From UBA5976 sp037137575 (GTDB lineage Bacteria; Actinomycetota; Actinomycetes; S36-B12; UBA5976), in the NCBI GenBank assembly GCA_037137575.1, contig JBAXKB010000001.1, positions 1 through 64,000 on the forward strand: a DNA stretch of 64,000 nt, read 5' to 3'. Positions 16,750 to 24,748 of the stretch are shown here, piece after piece (positions within the stretch are counted from its first letter, which is position 1; each line of letters starts with the position of its first letter). A program made the translations under genes and the position numbers. The notes beneath the pieces were generated by a model. The model ran no database searches. It was given only the letters and a program-made list of their open reading frames with translations, and was not told the origin of the DNA.

Positions 16750-16758
16750 GGGGGGGGG
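16750..16758. repeat. Run of nine G residues
   Basis: The homopolymer lies in the divergent intergenic region between the permease and the SOS operon, about 75 bp before the operon's -10. It is the only such run noticed. It could vary by slippage or be a sequencing artefact. The rest of 16631-16842 holds a small inverted repeat (ATTGG/CCAAT at about 16773-16788) and a repeated CATTGG. Confidence 0.8.
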
Positions 16759-16835
16759 TTTGGGCCAAAATTCATTGGTTTAGTCCAATAATCATTGGGA
16801 AAACTAGCAATTAACGAGATGTCGGGGGTAAGGTG

Positions 16836-16860
16836 TATGTTATTCGAACAAATGTTCGAA
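16836..16860 (+). promoter_or_regulatory. SOS promoter with a perfect LexA box
   Basis: TTCGAAC-AAAT-GTTCGAA at 16843-16860 is a perfect 18-bp palindrome. It contains the actinobacterial LexA consensus TCGAAC-N4-GTTCGA. The hexamer TATGTT at 16836-16841 directly precedes it and is a good -10, so LexA would cover the transcription start. The ribosome site AAAGG lies just downstream. This makes the following four-gene operon damage inducible. Confidence 0.88.
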
Positions 16861-16869
16861 AGGCAAAAA

Positions 16870-17217
16870 ATGGCACATAGCTATCGCACCCAGCAGTTGA
16901 CTCAAGTTGCTGTAGACGATTCGGGGGTGCCAACTAAGTTCGCTTGGCGTAACCGCAAGTATGTGGTTCTCGCTGTGCTACTTACTTGGCTCGAATCCGC
17001 AGCTTGGTGGAAGGCAGATGGTCGGGATTATTCAGTTTGGCGAGTAGAAGCCAGATCGGAATTCTCAGATCAACACAATTCCACCACTTCCTCAAGTGAC
17101 GCTTCCTGTGTGCAACCACGCACAACTTCCCAAGCAATGCCATCGACTTCTGCAAGTGGGGTTTATGACATCGCACAGAGCAATACAAGTTGGTTCATTC
17201 GCCAAGTTATGGATTAG
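16870..17217 (+). CDS. DUF6504 family protein
   Basis: The protein has 115 residues and looks like the DUF6504 family. It contains PTKFAWRNRKYVVLAVL and LTWLESAAWW near the N-terminus, then EVWRVEA-like and GVYDIAQ-like strands ahead of the C-terminal end. A Ser/Thr-rich linker lies at about 65-93. Its function is unknown. I placed the start at ATG 16870, after AAAGG. An in-frame ATG at 16795 would put the LexA box inside the gene. It heads the SOS operon, 12 bp before the HEPN gene, so a role with the error-prone polymerases is likely but unproven. Confidence 0.75.
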   Translation: MAHSYRTQQLTQVAVDDSGVPTKFAWRNRKYVVLAVLLTWLESAAWWKADGRDYSVWRVEARSEFSDQHNSTTSSSDASCVQPRTTSQAMPSTSASGVYDIAQSNTSWFIRQVMD

Positions 17218-17229
17218 TGAGGAAACATT

Positions 17230-17724
17230 ATGACTGCTCAACCAACGCATGAGGCTCATGCAACTACCGCTAGCGTCGACTTACTATCAAGCGCACTGCG
17301 GAGTTTAGATGAAGCCATCGTCGCCCAGCGTGCCGGCGAAAAATATGTCAATGCACATTTATCTGCGCTTTCAGCTGCTGCTGCATTACTAGCGGCATAC
17401 GCTCAGCCAAATACGCGTAAGCCAACAAGTGCTTGGGTGCTTGTCGCCAAAGTCGTTCCCGAATTTTCTGAATGGGCGGCATTCTTTGCAGCTGGGGCAG
17501 GTAAGCGCGCTGCTGCAGCTGCTGGTTTGGGTGGCGCAGTTACTCCTCGTGAAGCCGATGATTTAGTTCGCGATGCCTACGAGTTCATAGATCTGGTTGC
17601 CGAAAAATTAGGTGTTACTAGGAAACTAGTTCTTCCGCATTCAGTCCAAGAACTAGCCCGGATTTGCAGTCAAATCGGCCAACCAGGAAATGTGATTGCT
17701 TTGCATCGCAATAAAAAAGCGTAA
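17230..17724 (+). CDS. SAV_6107 family HEPN domain protein
   Basis: The protein has 164 residues. The helical core contains RAGEKYVNAHLSALSAAAALLA and AWVLVAKVVPEFSEWAAFFAAGAGKRAAA, which match the SAV_6107-type HEPN family as I recall it. The R-x4-6-H motif of HEPN ribonucleases is not present (the nearest Arg-His spacing is longer), so RNase activity is doubtful. A short C-terminal helix region follows about residue 130. It is second in the LexA-controlled operon and 19 bp before dnaE2. Ribosome site GAGGAAA. It could be an accessory factor of the mutagenic polymerase. Confidence 0.8.
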   Translation: MTAQPTHEAHATTASVDLLSSALRSLDEAIVAQRAGEKYVNAHLSALSAAAALLAAYAQPNTRKPTSAWVLVAKVVPEFSEWAAFFAAGAGKRAAAAAGLGGAVTPREADDLVRDAYEFIDLVAEKLGVTRKLVLPHSVQELARICSQIGQPGNVIALHRNKKA

Positions 17725-17743
17725 GGCATCTGGTTAATGATCA

Positions 17744-20700
17744 ATGTCGATAAATTCGTTCGTCCATTTACATGTTGCCTCGTCCTTCTCGCTTAGATAC
17801 GGCACAGCTGCGCCCGAAGCGCTGGTAGCGCAGGCAGCGCAGCACGGAGCGCAGGCATTGGCGCTGACTGATCAAGATAGTGTTGCCGGCGTAATCAGAT
17901 TCACTCAAGCTTGTCAGGATGCTGGGATCGCACCGATTTTAGGCGCCGACTTAAGTATTGCTATCCCGCGTGCCCACACAGTAACTCCGATGCATGGCGG
18001 CTCTTGGTTACATCGAGCGCAACCAAGAGTTACCGTCTTGGCGCAAAATAAAACTAGTTGGGCTGGGTTATGCCAGACGTTAAGTGTGGCTCATGCCACC
18101 GAGCAAAGATTTGCTGAGTTAGAGCACAGCAAACTTATGGAGTTAGCTAGCAAATATGAGTTACAGGTTTTATTGGGACCACAATCAATGTTGGGCTGGC
18201 ACATAGCTCAGCGCAAATTCGATCAAGCCAATGAGTATCTAAATCAATGGCGGGCTCATGGAGTTACTCCAGTCATTGAAATAGTTACGCACCAAGCTAA
18301 ACCACATGCCATGCAGTTATCTGATGTATTCGCTGCTCGAATGCTGCAGTGGGCAATCGGACAGAAAGTTCCAGCAGTTTTAACTAACATGGCGCGCTAT
18401 CTCACGCCAGGACAAGCAAGAATTGCAGATGTGTTGGATGCTGCTCGCCAACAAGTCCCACTTAGTGAAAAGAATCGACAAAGCAGCACAAACCAAGCCT
18501 TTTTAGCAGATTCCAAACACATGAATAATACGGCTTATCGAATAGCAAACATGGTGGGTGATCCACGAGATATTGCTCGTTTGCTTTTAGAGCAGACACA
18601 TTATTTAGCTCAGCAATCTGTATTAGATCCCAAAACAGATTTAGGTTTGGGTTCGGTTTATGTCCCAGAACTATCGATGGTTACCGAGCGCATTGATTTG
18701 TCTGCAATTGAGTTACTTCGATCCCAATGTGAACAAGGGGTTGCAAACTATTTACATCGCCAACCGCAGCGCCGAGTAGAAGCACGCCAGCGGCTCGAAG
18801 CTGAGTTAGATGTATTAACTCGAATGGGTCTAGCTGGTTACATCCTGACCATAACCAAAGTGGTCGACATGATTCGCGATATGGGCATCAGAGTTGCAGC
18901 ACGTGGTTCGGGAGCTGGCAGTTTTATTAACCACATATTAGGAATTGCTGGAGTAGACCCACTAGAACATAACTTGTTGATGGAGCGATTTGTTTCAACA
19001 CTTCGCCCGGGGTTACCTGATGTTGATATCGATGTGGAGTCGCATCGAAGACTTGAAGTTTATGATGCTATTTTTTCCCAGTTTGGTAACGAGCGAGTTG
19101 CTTGCGTTGCAATGTATGAAACTTACCGAGTTAGAAATGCAATTCGTGATGTGGGTGCGGCGCTGGGTATGCCCCAGAGCGAGATTGGCAGTTTGGCTAA
19201 ATCTTTCCCACACATTAAAGCAAAACATGTTCGAAGCGCATTAGCTGAATTACCTGAACTACGTCGTAGCGGTTTAGCCGTCCGGGCTAGCCGAGGTGAG
19301 TTAGATCAGTTTTTAGATTTAGTTGAAGGACTCGATTCATTGCCACGACAAGTTGCTATGCATCCTTGTGGCATTGTGCTTTCAGATTCATCGTTGTTGA
19401 ACCGAACACCTGTGCAGGCAAGTGCACAAGGGTATTCAATGACTCCGTTTGATAAAGACGATGTTGAAGCGATGGGGTTACTCAAACTTGATGTTCTTGG
19501 AGTGCGGATGCAGTCGGCTTTGAGCTATGCAGTTGCTGAAGTCGAACGAGTGCGGGTGCAAGTCGCTGATACAAAGTCGCAAATCTCAAAAATTTCTAAT
19601 CTGGACACATCTATTGGAGAAGAGAGATCTGCTCCAATTGATCTAGAGAAAATTCCACTTGATGACCCTGAAACTTTTGCATTAATTCAAAGCACAAAAA
19701 CTTTGGGCTGTTTTCAAATTGAGTCGCCAGGCCAACGCGAGTTGATCGGCAAATACGAACCAAAAACATTCCACGACTTGATCGTTGATATTTCATTATT
19801 TAGACCAGGTCCAGTTAAGAGTGACATGATTGGTCCATTTTTACGGGCCAGACAAGGTTGGGAAGCTGCTAGATACTTGCATCCCGATTTAGCCTCAATT
19901 CTGCAAGAGACATATGGCGTGGTTGTTTTCCACGAACAGGTGATGCGCATCGTTGCCACGATGACAGGTTGCTCGTTGGAATATGCAGATTTGATTCGTC
20001 GCAATCTTGGCGATTTCCAAAAACTTGATGAAATACGTGAATGGTTTTATGCAAGTTTGCGAAAGCGTGGTTATACGTTAAAAACTATCGAAGATGTTTG
20101 GGATGTATTGCGTGCTTTCGCTTCTTTTGGTTTCTGTAAAGCACATGGCGCTGCTTTTGCTTTGCCTACGTATCAATCTGCTTGGTTAAAAACACATCAT
20201 CCGGCCGAGTTTTTTGCTGGAGTGTTAACTCATGATCCAGGCATGTATCCCAAGCGATTGATTGTCGATGATGCTCGGGCAAATGGGGTAAAAATCTTGG
20301 GCCTTGATGTGAACGCATCTAAAGGTAGTTATGTGGTCGAAGTGGTCCAACCAACTGAAGTAATCGAATCAGAGGCGATTGACTCGTCAGGATCTTCTTT
20401 AGAAAAACCTAAGTATGGAATTCGTATCGCATTAAGTGAAGTAAAAGGAATCAGCAATACTGAAGTTCTAAGCATCATTGCGGGGCAGCCTTATCGATCA
20501 CTTTATGACTTTCTATATCGCTCCGGGGTTTCACAGCCAATAGCGCAACGTCTAATTTTGGCTGGGGGATTTGATGAACTGCATGCCGGCCAAGCATCTA
20601 GAAACGATTTATTATTCCATGCGATGGATGTCCTATCTGCGCCGCATTTTGCAAAACAAGGATCTGCTCAATTAGCTCTATTCGACGAAGAAGTTTGGCG

Positions 20701-21319
20701 ACCGGAGAAAACTGGATTAAAGCCGATGACTCTGGCAGATCGAGTAAAAAATGAAGTGGAAATTTTAGGTATCGATGTAAGCGCACACGTTGTTAGTTTT
20801 TATATCCCTATGTTGCGTGATTTGGGAGTACTGCCATCAAGTCGATTACTGGATGTTAGGTCAAGGGCGAATGTTCTAGTTGCTGGGGTGAAAGTCTCTA
20901 CTCAGACTCCGCCAATTCGATCGGGTAAGCGAGTTGTGTTTGTTACCTTGGATGACTCAACTGGACCAATCGACATTGCATTTTTTGACGAAGCACAACA
21001 GCATTACGCATCAACACTTTTTCATTCATGGTTGGTGTTGATTCGGGGGACTACCAGAAGAACTGGTCCACGAGGAATTTCAGTGCAAGCAACCGGCTGT
21101 TGGGAACTAGCTAGCGTTTATGAACATTGGCGAAGTGGCGGTAGCGCAGCGGTACACGAATTATTGAATCAGCGGCCCTACGATGGAGATGAAACACCAC
21201 CATCGAGTCAGGTGTGGGAGCATGCCAGTGGTTTTAAGCATTCGTTATTCAGCGATGTCATCCCTGCTGGTATCAACGCAGCGCAATCTGGCGCTCAAGC
21301 TGCAGGAATTGCACGCTGA
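17744..21319 (+). CDS. dnaE2: Error-prone DNA polymerase DnaE2 (ImuC)
   Basis: This 1191-residue C-family polymerase alpha subunit makes translesion errors after damage. The order is PHP domain (about 1-210), palm with the catalytic aspartates D426, D428 and D430 in PDVDIDV, fingers, helix-hairpin-helix, and an OB-fold near 1030-1110. The PHP metal site is degenerate: HLHVA replaces HxHxH, and TDQDS replaces TDHxx. It lacks the long C-terminal region of replicative DnaE. The other dnaE, at 48109, is the replicative copy. The LexA box, operon and fold support the DnaE2 assignment. The ribosome site is weak. Confidence 0.92.
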   Translation: MSINSFVHLHVASSFSLRYGTAAPEALVAQAAQHGAQALALTDQDSVAGVIRFTQACQDAGIAPILGADLSIAIPRAHTVTPMHGGSWLHRAQPRVTVLAQNKTSWAGLCQTLSVAHATEQRFAELEHSKLMELASKYELQVLLGPQSMLGWHIAQRKFDQANEYLNQWRAHGVTPVIEIVTHQAKPHAMQLSDVFAARMLQWAIGQKVPAVLTNMARYLTPGQARIADVLDAARQQVPLSEKNRQSSTNQAFLADSKHMNNTAYRIANMVGDPRDIARLLLEQTHYLAQQSVLDPKTDLGLGSVYVPELSMVTERIDLSAIELLRSQCEQGVANYLHRQPQRRVEARQRLEAELDVLTRMGLAGYILTITKVVDMIRDMGIRVAARGSGAGSFINHILGIAGVDPLEHNLLMERFVSTLRPGLPDVDIDVESHRRLEVYDAIFSQFGNERVACVAMYETYRVRNAIRDVGAALGMPQSEIGSLAKSFPHIKAKHVRSALAELPELRRSGLAVRASRGELDQFLDLVEGLDSLPRQVAMHPCGIVLSDSSLLNRTPVQASAQGYSMTPFDKDDVEAMGLLKLDVLGVRMQSALSYAVAEVERVRVQVADTKSQISKISNLDTSIGEERSAPIDLEKIPLDDPETFALIQSTKTLGCFQIESPGQRELIGKYEPKTFHDLIVDISLFRPGPVKSDMIGPFLRARQGWEAARYLHPDLASILQETYGVVVFHEQVMRIVATMTGCSLEYADLIRRNLGDFQKLDEIREWFYASLRKRGYTLKTIEDVWDVLRAFASFGFCKAHGAAFALPTYQSAWLKTHHPAEFFAGVLTHDPGMYPKRLIVDDARANGVKILGLDVNASKGSYVVEVVQPTEVIESEAIDSSGSSLEKPKYGIRIALSEVKGISNTEVLSIIAGQPYRSLYDFLYRSGVSQPIAQRLILAGGFDELHAGQASRNDLLFHAMDVLSAPHFAKQGSAQLALFDEEVWRPEKTGLKPMTLADRVKNEVEILGIDVSAHVVSFYIPMLRDLGVLPSSRLLDVRSRANVLVAGVKVSTQTPPIRSGKRVVFVTLDDSTGPIDIAFFDEAQQHYASTLFHSWLVLIRGTTRRTGPRGISVQATGCWELASVYEHWRSGGSAAVHELLNQRPYDGDETPPSSQVWEHASGFKHSLFSDVIPAGINAAQSGAQAAGIAR

Positions 21320-22569
21320 TGTCATTAGATAACAAATCTGGCGAGGTAGCTGGCGAGTTAGCGCAAGCCTGCAATATTTTGCATATCGATATGGATGCGT
21401 TCTACGCATCAGTTGAAGTTAGTACTCGGCCAGAATTAGTTGGTAAGCAAGTAATCGTGGGCCACACGGGTGGGCGCGGGGTAGTGCTTTCGGCAACTTA
21501 TCAAGCTCGCGCGGCAGGAGTGCACAGTGCGATGCCAATGTCTCGTGCACTGCGCCTAGTGCCAAACGCTGTTGTTATTGAACCGAGCATGAATAAATAT
21601 GCCGAGGTATCTCGACGCGTAATGGATATTTTTCAGCAGATGACTCCGTTAGTGCAGCCGTTATCAATAGATGAAGCATTTCTTGATGTAAGCGGCGCCA
21701 TGAAGTTAATCGGGTCTCCTTTACACATTGCCCGAGAAATCCGCCGACTTGTTTGGGAACAAGAAAATATCACGTGTTCAGTTGGTATCGCGCCAAGTAT
21801 GTTCGTGGCGAAGTTGGCAACTAATCGGGCAAAACCAGATGGCATTTATGTAATTACTCCAGATCAAGTAATCGAATTTTTACACGGCTTGCCAATCACT
21901 TCGATGTGGGGAGTTGGTGCAAAAACTGCTGAGCAACTTGGGCGTCTTGGATTAACTACAGTTGCAGATATTGCAAACACTCCAATTTCCACTTTGGCTC
22001 GAGTGATTGGCCAGGCGCACGCAGAACATTTAAGCGAATTAGCTTGGGGTCGCGATCCGCGAACAGTAACTCCAGAGCATGTTGAACGAAGTGTCGGAGC
22101 AGAGCGCACTTTTGATAGCGACACCGATGATCTTGCTGAACTGTCTACACACTTAATGTCACTTAGTGACACGGTGGCTCGAAAATTACGAAGTGCTGAA
22201 CTAGCAACACGCACTGTTTCTATTAAAGTCCGATTCGCTGATTTCAAAACAGTGACTAGAAGTAAAACCTTGGCCAACCCAACAGATACTGCCCAAGAGA
22301 TTTTTCAGGTTGCTCAAAGTTTGTTAGATGGCATGAACCTGCAACGAATTAGGGTGCGCCTTTTGGGCGTGCGCGCTGAAAACTTAGTCCCTGGCTTAGA
22401 TGTTCCAGACCAGTTGCAATTTGGCGCCCGCTCATCGAGTTGGCGTGAGGCTGAACGAGTTCTGGATAAAGTGACTGCGAAGTTTGGCAAACGTATGCTG
22501 CGCCAAGCTCGACTCATTACTCCAGAATCCCCAGAAACAGGCGAATTAACTGCAGAAATAGCGGAATGA
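21319..22569 (+). CDS. dinB: DNA polymerase IV (Y family)
   Basis: This 416-residue translesion polymerase has the palm acids D24 and D26 in HIDMDAFYASVE and D118-E119 in LSIDEAFLDV. The little-finger domain spans about 255-390. No clear QLxLF-type clamp-binding motif is seen at the C-terminus. Its start overlaps the dnaE2 stop by one base (TGATG), so the two are translationally coupled. It is the last gene of the LexA-controlled operon. ImuB is absent here, so DinB may be the Y-family partner of DnaE2. Confidence 0.95.
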   Translation: MSLDNKSGEVAGELAQACNILHIDMDAFYASVEVSTRPELVGKQVIVGHTGGRGVVLSATYQARAAGVHSAMPMSRALRLVPNAVVIEPSMNKYAEVSRRVMDIFQQMTPLVQPLSIDEAFLDVSGAMKLIGSPLHIAREIRRLVWEQENITCSVGIAPSMFVAKLATNRAKPDGIYVITPDQVIEFLHGLPITSMWGVGAKTAEQLGRLGLTTVADIANTPISTLARVIGQAHAEHLSELAWGRDPRTVTPEHVERSVGAERTFDSDTDDLAELSTHLMSLSDTVARKLRSAELATRTVSIKVRFADFKTVTRSKTLANPTDTAQEIFQVAQSLLDGMNLQRIRVRLLGVRAENLVPGLDVPDQLQFGARSSSWREAERVLDKVTAKFGKRMLRQARLITPESPETGELTAEIAE

Positions 22570-22673
22570 GCCAAAGCCCTAGTGATTGCAATTGAGATTC
22601 CAAAAGTCGCTAATCCGTCGTATCCTATAGACAGGAACATTAACCACGTTTATTCATGGAGGAGTTGATTGTT

Positions 22674-23042
22674 ATGCCGCTATCGGAACATGAACAAAAA
22701 CTCCTGGACCAGATGGAACGTGCCATTCTTACTGAGGATCCACGTTTTGCATCCACATTCCGCGACACCATAAAGCAAGTCGGTAAGAAATCTGAATTTG
22801 TCGCTCATCCCGGATTAGTAATCGCCGGAATTCTACTTGGGGTTGCCTCGTTACTTGCTGGGGTAATGATTTCGCAGCCTTTACTTGGGGTATTTGGATT
22901 TGTCGTAATTGTCCTTTCAGTCAGCGCTTTGTTCAGCGCAAAGACCGCGGACAATACCAAGAAAACTCCGGCTACCGCTAAGCCACGCAAATCATTTATG
23001 CAAGGACTTGAAGACCGCTGGGATAATCGTTCCGATAACTAA
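22674..23042 (+). CDS. DUF3040 domain membrane protein
   Basis: The protein has 122 residues. It begins with the family signature MPLSEHEQKLLDQMERA and EDPRFAS, followed by two membrane helices at about 43-61 and 66-85 and a basic C-terminus. Its function is unknown. It is conserved beside dinB and mraZ in actinobacteria. The start at 22674 follows a strong GGAGGAG site by 9 nt; the ATG at 22656 overlaps that site. A TATCCT at 22621-22626 may be its -10. Confidence 0.85.
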   Translation: MPLSEHEQKLLDQMERAILTEDPRFASTFRDTIKQVGKKSEFVAHPGLVIAGILLGVASLLAGVMISQPLLGVFGFVVIVLSVSALFSAKTADNTKKTPATAKPRKSFMQGLEDRWDNRSDN

Positions 23043-23062
23043 TTTTCACCGGGGATACTTCT

Positions 23063-23866
23063 GTGCGTAGGTTTTTTAGTTGTGCGGTAACTGTATTGGC
23101 GCTTGTGGGCTTTTCACTCATCGGATATTTGGGCGTACAAGCTTGGCTAGAGACTTCAGGTGGCAGCGCAGCGGTGAGTACCCCCATCGTAGGAATCAAA
23201 AACTATAAATTGCCAAATTTTGTTGGCGAAATTGATAACAGTGGCTACGACGTTTCATTTCCGCAGTGTCATCAAGAGCTTTCCCAGCGATTCGTCGGGT
23301 TTACCATAATCGGACTCAATAACGGTCGTCCGTACACAACTAACCCGTGCTTTGCTAAACAGTGGGCCTGGGCTAACACACACTCGGCTCGCGCAATTTA
23401 CATAAATGTTTCCGATCCAGGACCTGGGACGGCCAAAGCTCGGGGCACTGCAATCGCTAAGGACACCATTGCGCAGATCAAGACTTTCAACATTAAAAGT
23501 GATGTGCCAATTTGGCTCGACATCGAACTCAATAATGACTGGACAAGTGCAAATCGATCAATAGTTGTGCTAAATGAAGTTATGCGCATCTTGCATAAGA
23601 ATGGCCATCCAGTTGGGGTCTACTCAGTTCCGGTGCATTGGTTTAGCATCACATTCTCTGCTGATGTCTCGGTGCCAACATGGTTAGCACTTGGCAAGTA
23701 CTCAGACATTGCCAAAGGAGTAGCAGATGCTAAACGGGCTTGCACGAGAGCAAACTTTGGCGGCCGCGAACCTGCAATTGTGCAATTTGTTGGTAAAACA
23801 GACGGCATTTGGACAGATCGCAACATATTGTGTGGCGCGCCAGCTGGGCTAGTTGCTCGGCCATAG
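23063..23866 (+). CDS. Secreted GH25/DUF1906-like glycoside hydrolase-type protein
   Basis: The protein has 267 residues, with an N-terminal signal or anchor helix (about 7-30). The mature part has the pattern of a TIM-barrel glycosidase-like family: SGYDVSFPQC, IIGLNNGRPYTTNPC, YINVSDPGPG and WLDIELNNDW, the last holding acidic residues placed like a lysozyme active site. Four cysteines could form disulphides. Activity on peptidoglycan is possible but unproven. It starts at GTG, 20 bp after the DUF3040 gene, probably in the same transcript, and ends before a hairpin. Confidence 0.7.
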   Translation: MRRFFSCAVTVLALVGFSLIGYLGVQAWLETSGGSAAVSTPIVGIKNYKLPNFVGEIDNSGYDVSFPQCHQELSQRFVGFTIIGLNNGRPYTTNPCFAKQWAWANTHSARAIYINVSDPGPGTAKARGTAIAKDTIAQIKTFNIKSDVPIWLDIELNNDWTSANRSIVVLNEVMRILHKNGHPVGVYSVPVHWFSITFSADVSVPTWLALGKYSDIAKGVADAKRACTRANFGGREPAIVQFVGKTDGIWTDRNILCGAPAGLVARP

Positions 23867-23921
23867 TCTGACGCTTGGCCAGAGCGCACCAAATTTGCCA
23901 TTTTGTGGACGCTAGTTAGGT

Positions 23922-23945
23922 AACCAGGCAAAAGTTTGCCTGGTT
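23922..23945 (+). terminator. Terminator-like hairpin before the dcw promoter region
   Basis: AACCAGGCAAA (23922-23932) pairs with TTTGCCTGGTT (23935-23945), with the loop opening to a few more bases. A short TTT follows. It would end the DUF3040 and glycosidase-like transcript. Confidence 0.6.
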
Positions 23946-23955
23946 TAAATCATTT

Positions 23956-23982
23956 CTGACCTAAAACTGACCAAAATCGACC
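23956..23982. repeat. Short direct repeats CTGACC in the mraZ upstream region
   Basis: CTGACC occurs at 23956 and 23967, and a variant TCGACC at 23977, so the units are 10-11 bp apart, on the same face of the helix. They lie about 140 bp upstream of the mraZ promoter in a region with no gene. They may be binding sites for an unknown regulator. Confidence 0.45.
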
Positions 23983-24041
23983 AGTGAAAACGTTGAATTT
24001 CATCATTTCGTGGGCAATTTATGAAAATATGCCTAAAATTG

Positions 24042-24056
24042 CTCCATTTCACTCCA
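24042..24056 (-). promoter_or_regulatory. Two inverted MraZ-type boxes
   Basis: CTCCA-N5-CTCCA on the plus strand reads TGGAG-N5-TGGAG on the minus strand. That is the same unit and 10-bp period as the boxes at the mraZ promoter 72 bp downstream, in the opposite orientation. The rest of 23867-24204 shows no convincing coding sequence. Confidence 0.4.
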
Positions 24057-24120
24057 CCATTGATTAATAGCAATATTCGACATATTTGCGACACGGGGGA
24101 AAATTGTGGCGTAAAAAGGC

Positions 24121-24148
24121 TTGACAGTGGAGCAAAGTGGAGTAATCT
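24121..24148 (+). promoter_or_regulatory. Promoter of mraZ and the dcw cluster
   Basis: A consensus TTGACA (24121-24126), a 16-bp spacer and TAATCT (24143-24148) form the strongest promoter in the window. It should start transcription near 24155, giving a leader of about 50 nt before mraZ. Confidence 0.85.
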
Positions 24149-24152
24149 GGGT
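24128..24152 (+). promoter_or_regulatory. MraZ operator: three TGGRN boxes
   Basis: TGGAG (24128), TGGAG (24138) and TGGGT (24148) are separated by exactly 5 bp each. In E. coli, MraZ represses its own operon through three TGGGN repeats with 5-bp spacers, so the layout matches while the fourth base varies. The boxes span the promoter spacer and -10, a position suited to repression. Confidence 0.7.
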
Positions 24153-24204
24153 ACACGCGGTGACCTGGGGAAGGGTTGCCACAGATGGGGAAGAAGGTGG
24201 CACC

Positions 24205-24630
24205 TTGTTTTTAGGTACCCACAACCCCAAGTTAGATGAAAAAGGCCGGCTGATTTTGCCCGCTAAATTCCGCGAATCCCTAACTGATGGCTTAGTAATG
24301 ACCAAAGGTCAGGAACGCTGCCTGGTCATTTGGGCCCATGAACAGTTCGCTGTTTACGCCGAATCGCTTCGTACCCGTTCGCAGAACAACGAAAAAGTTC
24401 GTGCATTTACTCGTGTTTTCTTCTCATCGGCATTTGACGATGTCGCCGACAAACAGGGTCGAGTCACTATTCCAGCGCCACTGCGCCAATGGGCCGGACT
24501 TGATCGCGATCTAGTTGTTGTTGGCGCTGACACCCGTATTGAAATTTGGGACCTAGTCGCTTGGAACCAGTACCTAGCTGTGCAAGAGCCAGGCTTTGCT
24601 TCGCTAGATGAGGAGATCACGCTCCCATGA
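24205..24630 (+). CDS. mraZ: Transcriptional regulator MraZ
   Basis: This 141-residue protein has two AbrB-like SpoVT domains. The first opens FLGTHNPKLDEKGRLILPAKFR, and the second has the repeat DKQGRVTIPAPLRQWAGL. It forms a ring that binds direct repeats and represses the division cluster. I set the start at TTG 24205, because FLGTHNP is the normal MraZ N-terminus and GAAGAAGG lies 7 nt upstream. An upstream TTG at 24121 is the -35 of the promoter itself. Confidence 0.95.
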   Translation: MFLGTHNPKLDEKGRLILPAKFRESLTDGLVMTKGQERCLVIWAHEQFAVYAESLRTRSQNNEKVRAFTRVFFSSAFDDVADKQGRVTIPAPLRQWAGLDRDLVVVGADTRIEIWDLVAWNQYLAVQEPGFASLDEEITLP

Positions 24631-24748
24631 TTTTGTTGGATACCGTCTGTGGCCTTCGGCCGTTGGTAGATTCCTGTCACACCTTCCCCGGTGCCAGGCT
24701 CGCCAATGGCCGAGGACTAGAGGTGGGAATCCAGACAAGTGGTGGCAC

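Noticed and set aside
16795..16869. N-terminal extension of the DUF6504 protein
   Set aside because: It would place the LexA box and -10 within the coding region; the ATG at 16870 has a ribosome site and begins the family-like part.
24121..24204. Upstream TTG start of mraZ
   Set aside because: The codon is part of the TTGACA -35, and the 28 extra residues are absent from MraZ proteins.
24021..24239. Small plus-strand open frame upstream of mraZ
   Set aside because: It covers the consensus promoter and operator, and its translation is unlike a protein.
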